DNA of 64,000 nt, from NCBI GenBank assembly GCA_030549495.1, contig JAUIRK010000994.1, forward strand, positions 62,001-126,000, read 5' to 3'. Shown here one piece after another: positions 1-12,800 of the stretch. A program made the position numbers and the translations under genes. Origin of the DNA: Nectonema munidae. Lineage: Eukaryota > Nematomorpha > Nectonematoida > Nectonematidae. Numbering within the stretch: position 1 is the first letter of the stretch; every line of letters begins with the position of its first letter. Under the pieces are notes generated by a model that saw only the letters and a list, made by a program, of their open reading frames with translations, had not been told where the DNA came from and ran no database searches.

Positions 1-326
1 AGTACGCGCTCAAGGCAGTTGCCAGGTTAACACTAGAACGGAAAGATGTGTCATTTAATACACTTTCAAATTATGTTTTTTTATTTCAGTGTTTTATGAG
101 GTTAAATATTGAAATATCCAGTTATAATATTTTTGTACAGTACTTGAATTTGTCATTTTATTTTTATATTTAAAAATATAATATTATTTTTAAATCTATT
201 CTTCTATATCATCATTATATTTTCAATATTTTAGTCTCTTATTTTCAATAATATTCAAAACAATTCTTCATTTTGTCTCAATTAACGCTTTTGGCCGTTC
301 GATAAGATAATTTTAGTGTTCGAATC

Positions 327-482
327 TTAACCCTTCCAGTGAACGTCGAAAAATGGTCTGCGTTGACCCTTTGAGGACCAGTGTAAAACCAATGTAGTAA
401 GAAGTATAATCGTCGACATAAAATTTCCTTGAAAAAGATAGCCAATGCTTTTTCTTAAAAATTTTAATCCTCAAAGGGTTAA
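327..482. mobile_element. piggyBac-like TTAA MITE (copy 1)
   Basis: TTAA sites at 327-330 and 479-482 flank CCCTT and AAAGGG ends. An inner CCCTTTGAGGACCAGTG repeat starts at 367 and pairs with the right end CCTCAAAGGG, so the left end may be doubled. It lies in an ERCC2 intron. Confidence 0.6.
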
Positions 483-554
483 TTCATAGGAAAACACATC
501 AAAAAGTGGGTTAATAGTTGACATGTCAAACTAGTGGCTTAGAAGAATGCATAC

Positions 555-813
555 ACCTGAAGTAATGATGACGGACTGGAATCTTTGGAAGACAGGCTTG
601 ATCGCAATGGAAGCGTCTAAACAAGCCAAGGTTATGACGGGGTTTGTGATGACTCTGAATTCATCATTGAAAGGCTCGATGATCACGGTGAAGCCTTTGG
701 CGTACGTGCTGACGAGAGTTGCAAAATTGGCGATCCGCATCAAAGGAGTGAACGTGTCTAAGTCAGAGAGTTGCAGAGTGAGCAAAAGAGATCGAAGACG
801 CTCGGCAGAAAAC
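555..813 (-). CDS. ERCC2: ERCC2 exon: junction to helicase domain 2
   Basis: It encodes [58 protein letters not shown] and IITSG. Acceptor TTTCAG. The donor is either GTATGC (exon end 555) or GTGTAT (557); both fit the family sequence ITSGTLSP. Later exons are outside the window. Confidence 0.93.
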
Positions 814-3800
814 CTGAAAGCAGGAAAAGAATACAAATGAACGCTGGCCAATGGATGCATCAAGAGCAGTCAAATGGAGCAGCAGTATGAAATCTAGAAA
901 TCATTTTTATCATTTTTTTTATATATAGTGAATTGGTAAGAAAGTAAATTTTAATTTTCTTCTAAATAATTTCAATCTAACTCAGGCCCGTGAATAAGGG
1001 TGGGGAGGAGTCGCATTAAAATCAGTATTGCCCCCCCCCCTGTACTTGGAGTTCCACGAGGGGGCTGATCTAAATTAAATTTTACATATTTAAACAACAA
1101 AGTATTTTCATTATTAAAAAAACTAACATTAATTGTAAAATTATACTATATGTTAAAAAAGTTTTGCGGATAAAAAATTAGGGCGCGTTATTTTTTCAGA
1201 GACGAAAAACGTACAGGAACAAAATAATCTTAACAAAAAAATTCTTTTACAATCTCTGCGTTAACAAAAAAAAACTATTAAAAGTTTAGAATGATGTAAC
1301 TCAAGAAAAAATAACTGATGAGTGAGTGCATTCACCATTCCAGCTTTTATTGTAGTCTGAACATTTTAAATAATTTTCTTTCCATTTGCATTAAATCTCC
1401 AACTGAAAAACGTAACATTTTGGAGTCCTCAATTTTTCAGTATCATTGTTTCTCCGTTTGTCAATTTCATTTCTTCGAAAGACGCAAATGTATATAATGA
1501 AATACTAAAAACATGTAAGATCCATTCTCTTTTCTTTTGACAATTTAGTTTCATTAAAAGGCAATTTTCATATTGAATCAATTTAAAATACTAAAAACAT
1601 TTAAGAATCATTGTCTTCCCCGTTTGGCAATTTCATTTCCTTAAAAGACTCAATGGTATAATTTTGAATGAATAAAATTTTTTTAAATGTTATGAGTTAT
1701 GACCCATTGTCTCCTCGTTTGGCAATATAGGCTGAAACTGGTTACCATTTAAAAAGTACAATTACCTGGAAATATTTATGACTCCCCTCGTCAAACCTTA
1801 AGAAAGATTTCCAATACTCGAAATTGGCGACATTTGTATGCAGCAAAGACAGTTTCAGCTTCTTTTATACAAAAACAGTGTTGTGGAAACAGTTCTAAGG
1901 AGTCAATCAGACTAATGAAGCTAGAAGACAACTCTGTAGTTACATTAAAAGAAGAAGTTCTATATACATGTGATTTTTCTATTTCTAATAAAATTACTTT
2001 AATTTGACATTTATTGCAAATTTGGTGGTAAGCTAAATTTCTCTCGAGAATTTAGACAAAAAAATATTCTTGCTATTTTGCGACGTATATTCTTAATCAA
2101 TCGCTACAAATTTTTAAAATATTTCCATTTATTATACCCCAAACTCGCACAAAATTTCACTTGCCGTTTTCTCCATATTGTTGCGATTAAGGAAAAGAAT
2201 ACCGAAGAGGCTTTCTTTCGATGCAGACCTTTTGAAAGCAGTCTTTGAGAAAGGAGGGGCAGCTTTCTTGAACGACGTGTTGAATGCGCAGTCTGCTCTT
2301 GATATACTCAATCCAGCGCTTCAAGAAGCGGACGAAGTGTTCGGCAGAGCGAATGGAACCGGGCATCGCTTCTTCGAGGATGTCCGCTGGAAGAATGGGG
2401 TTTGTTAGGTATGTGTTGTTTTCCTTGGCTTGAACAGCGGACTTTAAGCCAGCCAGCATCTCCTCGTACTCATTTTTTAGGATTTGGGCATCTTTCTCTT
2501 TTAAATTTTCGACAATGCTTCCCAAATTTTCAACACCTAAAAATCAAACGACTCATTAAATGCTAGCTTAAAATATGTAAACAGTAGACACCACTAGATG
2601 AGAGATTGTGATTTTGGATTTAGATCATTTTTTAACGATATCCATAAGTGGAAGCCTACTCATGAAGCAAGCAGTTTTATACGATGACTGCCGTGTTGGT
2701 TGTCTAGCGCTACACTCCTTGGGTTTTAAGGGAATAATTGTACTGCATTTACTATTTTACTCTTGAAAAATATTGAGAAACTTAGAATTCTGAGACACTT
2801 TTTGAGTATCTAATGATGTTTTCCTGTTTTCTTATGATACACTGTATTTAAAAAACCTACACTGTATTTAAAAAACCTAACTTTATGAACTAAACTTCGA
2901 TTTTAAAGCTTTAAGATCAAATTATTTAATTTCATTTACTCTATGACTAACAAATTCATTGATTTTTGTTATAAGCTATTCACAACTACTTTTTATGCGT
3001 ATATATACTTATATATTGAAAAAGGAAACAAAAATTTTATGCATAATATAATATAGAATTTATTTTTTTAAAAATATTTTGATTTTTTTTGTTTTTCTTT
3101 TATATTTTGAATTTGATTCTCTGACACAATTCCATATATAATCTCCCATCATGTTTTCATCACAATGGCCTTGATATCTTCGTTCAATCTCTTTAACATC
3201 TTGATGAAACCGTTCTCCTTGTTCTTCAGAAAAATTACCCAGATTTATTATCTTTAAAAATCTGCCTAAATACCGAGAATTTAACATGTGCATTTTTAAT
3301 GACATTCTACATCCCATCAACTCAAAAGACTTCATCAAGTTCTGTATCAGATCTTCGTAATTTTCTGCTCTGTGTTTACCTAGAAATCTTTCAATGACAG
3401 ATTTCATGCAAAACCAAGCGTTTTTTTTCGGTTTCAGTTAGAAGACTGGGAAATTCAATGGAATTGAAAATTTTTCTAATTTGGGGGCCAATAAAAATGC
3501 CTCCTTTATTTTTGCTTCAGAGAGCTTGGGAAAAAATTCAGGTAGGTATTTAAAGGCATTTGAGTTTGAATCTAGAGCCTTTACAAATTGTTTCATTAGG
3601 CCTAATTTAATGTGAAGAGGCGGCATCAATATATTTTTAACATCAACTAATGAATTCCACATGACATTTCTATAACCTACAACATAGTTGTCTCTCTTTT
3701 CCAGCACTTTGTTTTTATAGTGATCTGCTTTAGCCCTGCTGTCCCAAAGACAAAGAAAACACTGATACTTGATAAAACCTCCTTGTAATCCAGAAAGAAA

Positions 3801-6800
3801 CGCGATCATTTTGAAGTTTCCAATAACTTCCCATTTGTATTTTTCATATTTCAAAGATTCTAAAAGAATTTTAATGCTATAGTAATCTTCTTTGAGGTAT
3901 ACGGAATGAGCTAAAGGTATAGATGGAAAAGTGTTTCTATTATGAAGTAAGACAGCCTTAAGACTTGTTGTAGAACTGTCTATAAACAGTCTCCATTCAT
4001 AGCAAACATGATTTATGCCAATCGAGTCAAAATTCCGTCTACTTCATTGCAAAAATAAAGACCATTCTTATAAGTAAAAAAATAGAAAAAGACTTGTCTA
4101 TGTCTTTGGCTTGTGACTTGAACTTCTTTTTTGACTAAATTCCATTGCTTCATTCTTGAAAGAAATATTTCTCCACTGGTTTTAGTAAGATACATGTCTC
4201 TTATCAAGTCATTTATTTCCTGCTGATTTGGAAAATGAGGCGTTTTATCAGTCTCATCAGATATAAAGTCTTCGTTTTCTGAACTCGTTGATTCTTTGCT
4301 GTTATTGTCACTATTATCTTCATGAGTTGTACTCGATAATGGTACAGGATATTGAGAGCAGTGTGGAATAGGAGCTCGTGATGATGGAATGTCAGGGTAC
4401 TCTATTTTTGGTGCATTTTTTCCCTTTCGTTTTTTACTCACATCTACCAAGCAGAAAAAACAGTTTGTCAAATGATCTGTAGGTTCGAACCATACACGAG
4501 GAAAAGAAAATTTCATACTTCTTTTTTCGCCACGAAGCCAACCTTCAAGAGTTTTCTTGCAATTTTGACAACAAAAATGAGAAGCCCATTCTTTATTCTG
4601 ATCCGCTACATGAACACCAAAGTATTTATAGTAGGCTTGGCAAACTTTCAAGGAAGATTTCATGTTAAATTTTTTAGCTCTTATTGCTATAAATTCACCA
4701 CATATAAAACAAAACGAATCGGGTTTATGCTTGCAAGTTCTTGTATTCATTGAAATGAAACAAAAATTAAATTTTTATGTTATTTTCTAAATAAAAAAAA
4801 GGAATTAGCTAAACAAGTAATGAAAATGCTAAAAATTTTATCACATGTATTAATAAAACAGTTTATATAAAATCTCAAATACCTTTAAAATAGATGGAAG
4901 GAGCGAAGAGATTGGAAGAAAAGGGAATGGTATTATGAAAAACAAGTCTTTTTGAGGATGTTCTTTGTAGATAGTCCCTTATACAACGTCATATTAAATA
5001 AGGCGCTAATTTCATAATAAAAATAATAATTGCGCCATCAAAATCAAAAAGCCAATTAAAAAAAAAGGAAAAACAGCCAGAGAAGTTTGTAGAGAAAGTT
5101 TTATAGCGTCTTTGAAAAAAGATTAGAAAAAAAATATGTATATATACACGCTTGTCCTTTTTCAACGGATTTTCGGGAAAGAAAAGTACTCATGGATTCG
5201 ATGCAGACGTTGTCTATGTTATGCGCTTCATCAAAAACTACTACACAATTTTTGGGAAGCTCCTTCGAAACGATGTCAGCAACTTTAGGATCCAGCAAAT
5301 AGTGGTAACTGTAGATGATTGCATTTGCTTGTAATATACTTTGCCTAAAATGTCATCGTAATCGTCAGCATAGCACATTTTAAAGGTTACTGCAGTAAAG
5401 GACATTATCCCAGTCGAAATAAAGTATAAACTCATCAGTAATATTGTTTAATTAAAGCATCAAGATGAGATTTTGCTCATTATCGCAACCAATCAATGCT
5501 ATACTCAACGCATCACCACAATCATATTTATAAGATAAGAAAAGAATGCACGTGTTGCATACGAACTTCAAGTTGTAGCTTGTCTACCTCAAAAGTCTAA
5601 TATATAATACATGTGTGTGTGGATATGAAAAACTTGAAAAATCTTACCAAAGCACGATATGATTCGTTTCTCCGTTAAAAGGTAAAACGGTTAAGCAACT
5701 TTTTTGAAATCAAAGCAATTTTTATACATTTCTTCACCCTTTTAATATATTTTTATTTTAAAAGACAGCTTAGATTCTTAGAAAGCATAAATCATTCAAT
5801 CTTCTTTCAGTCATATTTGAAAGAAGAGTTAAAATGCTTACAGCACAGAAAACCCTTTCGCTTTCAAACACTTCGTGGTTTTATTGAGTACAAAACATGA
5901 TATAAGAAACAATTTAGTAAAATTATTGAATGATTCAATTAATAACTGAACTTCTTGTATTTGCAACTATATAAATTCCACCCAGAAAATTACGCTTACG
6001 AAAATTTCCCCCAATGGAAAATTGGATTCATGAAAATGAAAAATCTCTCTTTACATGATTTCTTAAAAATAATTTTCTTTTTTTCCATATTTAAAAACTT
6101 GCAATCTCATATAAACTATGGATCAAAAATATCTTCCCAAGTTTTGTAACATTTAAAAACATCCACACTAAACTTAGTCCTTGATTAAAAATAATTTTAA
6201 AAACAGTTTGCAAATTATCATCCGCAACGTATTATGCACTTTATAAAAGGCATTATTATATGTCTTAAACCGATTGTTAGTGATTAAAAAAGCATTAAAA
6301 TGTTTGATTACTTTTATATCTCTTTTGTTGATATTTTAACTCATTGTAGAAAAATAATTTGAGTAAAGTTCTCAAGCTAAAAATTTTAAATATTAACTAA
6401 CTATGGACGATAACTCACATTGCTCGTATATGTTAAAAATGTAACATATGGAAATGTTTGAGTATGATTGAATTTTGGATAATCAGATCCATGAATTTTA
6501 CACAGTTAATTCAAGAAATATTCAAGTATGATTCTTAAGTAATTTGATTGGTTAAAACAAATATATTTTATCCAAACAGATCAAAAAGTTTACAGTTCGC
6601 AAACTTTTTTAAACAACGCCCCTTTTCTGTATATTAACAACTCTTACGCCCGTAAAAAGAATAAAATTAAAAATAATTGAAACGTAATATACCTAATATT
6701 ATTGATTATATTTGCACTTCAATGTTTTATTATACATACAGAAAAGTAAATTACAACGTTTATGAAAAAATTTTATTGAAGAAAAAAATCATGTTTTTAA

Positions 6801-9800
6801 AACCTAAAGTATTATTATGGCCAGAGATGGATGGATGTTGTTGTTTAGAATGGCTTCTTCTTGGAAATAATCCACTTATGAATCAAAATTAAAAGGCGTT
6901 TGTGTCAGTTTCCAAGTACTTTATGCATTGAAGCATCTGGAAAATGCCATAAAAATACCCGATAAAGGGAATGCAAATAATACAAGATTTCTTTCTTCAT
7001 TATTGCAGCATACTGTTCTAAATGATTGAGCTCTCATTAATTAAGTTCATCAAGATGAAAAAACGAAGAGACGTCTCAAGAGCTAAGTTTTTCAACAAAA
7101 GTTCTGATCATATCGTAGTATGCAATAATGCTTACATTTTCTGCCTTGAAGTTTTAAATTAAGAATCTAAATTTCTTCAAAAAATCTAGAAGATTGCTTA
7201 TTTATGTTGAATTTTTTTAAAAAAAAAGCATTATATAAATTTTCTTTCCTTTGGTATGGCAAAAAATTGGTTTTCATCATCCATAAATCTTGAATAAACT
7301 ATATCAATTGATAACAATTAGCAATATGAGTCGTTTCATCAAATTGTATTGCAAAAAAATAAGGTGTTATAATTTTCTTTGAGACTTATATTCCAATATC
7401 TTTGAAGGTTCTTCAATTATACGTACTTTCATCACTAATTACAATATCCACAGAACTCAGGAATAAAAATTTGAAAGGTGTTTCTTCAATGGAATGGGCC
7501 TTTTTGTCTTTTACAATAAGTTATGAAAGCTCATAGGATGCTTCAATTTTGGAGTTTGTTAATAAAAAATTCTTTTGACTTGTCTTTTAATACAGTGTGT
7601 GTGGTTTCAATCGACTTGGCATTAAGGCGTCATTGCTTACAACTGCATGTCTAATTACACATTGAGGTAAGGGTTTTCCCATTTTTCTCAATAAAGGTAA
7701 TTCCATAAAAAAAAGTGCAATTAAAATTACTTCAAAATAAAGGTTTCCAAATTAATTCGTATGATTTAAACAACTTCAATATAGCACTTCTCTCGAGTCG
7801 CGGATAAGAAAATCGTTAAGCTGTTTTGAATAAAAAATAATTCGTGGATGAAACGAGGGAAACAGAAGTGGCCATCTTGTCAGTTTATGCAGCTAAATAA
7901 TCCATGGCAATGTTAAAAACATATAATAGAAAATACGAAAATAAAAAATACAAATTATTTATTTTAATTATTCATGTAAATAAAATATTTACATAAAAAA
8001 GTAAATTAAGTTTAAAAAATTGATTGTATCGACTCAAAAAAAGGTAAACTTAGTACCTTAAGTTAGATTTTATGAAAATATTTCATTTGATGTCTTTGAC
8101 AGCTTAAACGAGATCTGTTCTAACTCTATCTGCATATATCCTTTTCATCTTTATGCGGATATATATATAGATTGCGTATTATAGGCAATTGGAGTGTACG
8201 GGTTATAAGCGGTTGATCTTTGTGACTTTGAGATAAATAAGGTTTTTAAAATAAAAGGATAGCGTATATTTATATGCGTTATTATTTTTATATTCTCTTC
8301 TTACAGCTATTTAGCTAACAGTTTGGGAATCACTGGTTACGCAATCCTCCCTTCTATGAAACACCATAACATTTAAGTATATATTAAAGAGATTTCCTTG
8401 AGTGAAATATTCGTGGGAGGAACTTACGAATCACCAAATATTTAGACCTTTAAAAAGAAAAGGAGAACAAATTCAAGAAGAAATGAATTGAAAGAGGAAC
8501 AACAAACCTGGCCATGAAGTACGGGCATATACCAATGCGACTGCACCAAGCCTTGAAATCGTCAATTGAGTAGATGCCAGAGGGAATGGAGATTTCCTTT
8601 CCAACGCTGTCGTATTTTTCATAAAACGAGCACGTTTTTGGGACTCTTGATTTGTCAAAAGACTTCAAGGCTTCTTTGGCAGCGACACGCACTGAAGGCG
8701 CTGTTAAGCGAAAGCAAAGTGCGTCTATTTGCTTTCCATCCCTCTGCTTATTTACCTTTTAGCAAAATGAGAATGAAGCTACACGGGATGCAAGATAATA
8801 GAAGGGAATTGAAAAGAGAGGAGATAAAATATTTCATTAATAAAAGATGAAATATTACAAAGAATGCTATAATGGTTGATGCAGTTTTTCATTATCTGGT
8901 AAGTCAAAATAAGTATTACTAAGTTTTCAACATTGTGAAGTGTGAATTTACAACTCTTGAGTGGCGTCCAAATTAGCATCCGCCCCGAGCAGCACTTGTA
9001 AAAGTTACGCCATTGGTCAGGACGTTGTCATTGCAGCGCTGGGAAAAGATCGTGTGTAATAAGGATAAACGAGATTAACCCATTTACGGCCAATGTTCCT
9101 ATTTTGGAACATAAGTAATTTTATCTTCGTCTGCTTTTTTCAATGACTTTGAATATAAATCGTCTGCGTTTTTTTTAGATATCGTCTGCCTTGCTTGGTC
9201 TTAAATGAGTTACAGAAAACAGAGTATGCCATTATTAAGAACTTTTGCATTTAATATTTCTTTGCACTGTTTTTTACATTTATTCCCAATTTATTCCATA
9301 TTTTCTCATTTAGAAGGAAAAAAAGAAAAGTGGATGAAAGCTTTGGATTAAAGAAACAGGAAACATAATTAAAAATTTAATCCGTTTATCCGATAAATTT
9401 TGAATTAATCGTTAAAAGGGCATTTTTATATATGATAGATCTCATTCAAATCAAAATGTTTCGTTATATGATGAATTTCGGTATAACTGATTTCCTTTTA
9501 AAATATTTTTAATGTATTTCAAAAATTGTAAGACTCAAAGCATTCAAATTAAGTGGCACAAGGGATATGCAATAGTTTTGTTTACCGAGTCAGCAATATA
9601 AAAACCCGCATTTAAGATGGCAAAAAAAGAAGGAAATATTTTTACTTCAGAATTGATGCAAAGATTTTTGCGAGCAGATAAAACTAAGGCAAAATATTTT
9701 TGCTCCACTTGGCATTCTTTTTCATAGTAATGAATCAAGCGCTTCAACTCCTCAATGATCTAAACGAGAAAAGAAAGAGGATTTAAAGGCAAAAAATGTT

Positions 9801-12800
9801 TACTCCATCATACTTTTTCCATTTCTGAAAGGGTTCTGGAACAGTAAATGAACTTTGAAATGATCAACGGATATTCCTTGAAGAATGGGAAAACACAGAA
9901 AAAAAGATACATAAACTATGAAGGAAAATAGCAACTAATAAACAACTCTATATCTTGAAACATTTCAGTACTATCAATGGGGTATTCAAGTCTACCTCTT
10001 GAGGACCAGTGTGACACCGGTCTACATAGAAATAATAATAGTCTGTTCAAAATATATAAACCATTGAAAAAAAGAGCAGATGATTAGTCTACAAAAGTGT
10101 GCTCCTCAAAGAGTTAAACCATTTGATCCGAGAAAAGGTAGAACTAAAAAGTGATTTGAGATACCTTGAAAGCAGGGGCGCACATCCGGGGGAGCGAAAA
10201 TGACCTTCGCCCCAATAATTTTCTATAAGTAAGAGTTGCTGCTTGTTTATAAAACTTGTATGATGATCGCATTATAGAATGTAATGATCTTTCGAATACA
10301 TGATAATGTAAGATAAGAGAATAAAAGAAGGAATGCAGACTTTCGAATCAATCAAACATCATGCCAAGCTGCTCTGAAATTCCTATCGAACATATTTTAC
10401 AGACGATCCGTGAGAGCTATATAATAATAATCCATTGCTTCAATATGCACACAATAGGTAAGCAATGTTTATCACAGTGCCTCCTCTTTGTAGTCTTTTT
10501 GAGCAAACACATGTTAATGATCCACTAGATTTTCTCATCTTCTGTCAGAGTGATTCTATTTCTCTTTCTCTCTCCTGTTTTTCTCTTCCGCTTTCTCTGC
10601 TAAAACTCAATCATTCACTCAAGCTCTCTTCTTTCATTCAAGCCATCTTCTCTTGTTAAGCTCTCCTATCTCATTCAGCTATCTTCTCTCCAGTAACGTA
10701 GCTAGGCTGGGGCATGAGGGGCCGTGCCCACACTCTGTACCGCATGGTGCCCCCATGAATCTTATGCGATATCAGTTTTTGAAAATTTCTCCAATGAAAG
10801 GATCAAGAAAGTATAAATAATGTTGCGCAAGTTTTTTGTTTTTAAATTGTGCCCCTTCTATCAACTTTTTTTTGGCTACACCACTGCTTCTGTCTAATTT
10901 GCATTTAGAGTTAAATTAAAATAGTTTTCAATCGTTACAATTTTATATCAAAGAATATTGTTAGACTCGCGTTAAGAATTTTTTTTCAACAAAGGTCATT
11001 TAATCTTTATCACTACGTTTGTTACATTTTGTAATATTTGAAAACTTTAATTTTTTCAAGTCAAGAAATTTTTTTCAATAGTTATTTGGGAATGAATATT
11101 TTGACTAGCTATTCAGTAAAAGCAAGAATACTCTATTTACTTAATATTTGAGCAGAGATATTTTTTTATAATGTTCGATTGTTAAATTTTATAAGTAACA
11201 CTGTACATAATCAAATCACTTTTTTTAAGAAAATTTGTTGATTATTATAATAAAAATATATCGAAACAAAATGTTTCAGTTGTTAAAAATGTACTTGATC
11301 TATTTATGACAGCTGTCAGAATTTTATTTGTAGACAGAAATATTCAAAAAAACGCAATGATTTTTTTTTCTCGTATACTTTGATTTATGTTAGTTTGGTC
11401 CTCGGACATTTCGCCCCATTATTTTCATAAAACAGTTCGTTCCATGGACAATTCGCCCCATTATTTTCAAAAAGACAGTTCGTCCCATGGACAATTCGCC
11501 CAATTATTTTCATAAGACGTTTTGTTTCATGGACAATTCTAAAAAATTAAGAGATAAAATGATTAATTTGAAATAATTTAATAGAGATAAAATAAACAAG
11601 AATATAAAATTTTTTAATAATTTTACACATATAAAAAGCAAAGAAGGATGAAACAAATAGCCTATGAGACAATTTGTCCAGGGGTCAAATGGTCTATGGG
11701 GCGAAATGTAGGTCGACCGTTAGTTTAAATAATTTTTTAATAAGGTTTAGCTACTTAAACGTTGGCTTTTGCTGCTTATAAAAACTTGAAAATATCAAAT
11801 AAACTCTAATTCTTTATGCCTCCTATTATTTTGAAATTATTCTGAGAACAGACGGTTCCATTTTAAAATAGTGAAAATTGCGTTATTAGTTTATTTTGTT
11901 TCCTTTCTCTTTTATGTTAATTATGTAGCAAATTTTTCAATTTTGAGTAAAAGGTCGGGTGTATTTTCATTGACAAGGCACTGATGTACCGCTTATGTCA
12001 AACTATGAACAAATTCGTATCGATGAGGAATCGAATCCAGAGGCTTCCGTGCTATGTCCATCATCTCAACCAACCTGCCATGCCACCCATGGATAGAGTA
12101 TGCTGTAGGGGATACGTCAAATTAGTTTTCAAAAAACTTAAGTTATGCACTAAATTTTTTTAGTTTTTGTTTAAGCTCTATAACTTTTTCTGGTAAACTT
12201 TTTTTCCTTAAAAGTTATTATAAAAGGCAAATCATTGCAAAATGTTAACAGTTATTTTACTATTTGTAGCTTGTATCAATTTAGCTTTTAAACTATTTTT
12301 GAATGATGCTGAGTAAAATGAAATAATGCGATCTTAATTTTTTGTTTTATTTTTGTTTGCACAATTATAACTTCGTTTTATACCCTTGCCCCTGAATCAA
12401 TCACATTTTTTCATATAAACATCGCAGGGTGTCTAGTAGACTCTTTGCCTTTAGACTACATTCACTCATATAAAACTATCCAACCTTGAGTTATTTGTTT
12501 TCTATATGAATCAGATATCCTTTCATCAATTCCTGTAATGTGCCTGGTAGACTACTTCATTTTTCAAATGAAAAGCCTATTCCACCCCCTAACAATTTTG
12601 GATTTTTTAAACTAGTGTATATTCGATATGCAAATTTAATTAAAATATTTTCGCTGGAAGTATAGTATTTAAATTCGCCAATTTTGTAAAAAAAATATAA
12701 AGTAGTCTTATAAATTTAGGACTTTAGGTATGCGCTGAATACACTCTATTTTAAAGGATTGCTTGAATATATTTGGTCTCCCGTGGTATTTCCAGACCAC

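Noticed and set aside
531-863. Plus-strand open frame 547-840 as a separate gene
   Set aside because: It is the antisense shadow of the ERCC2 exon, whose minus-strand protein is clearly XPD.
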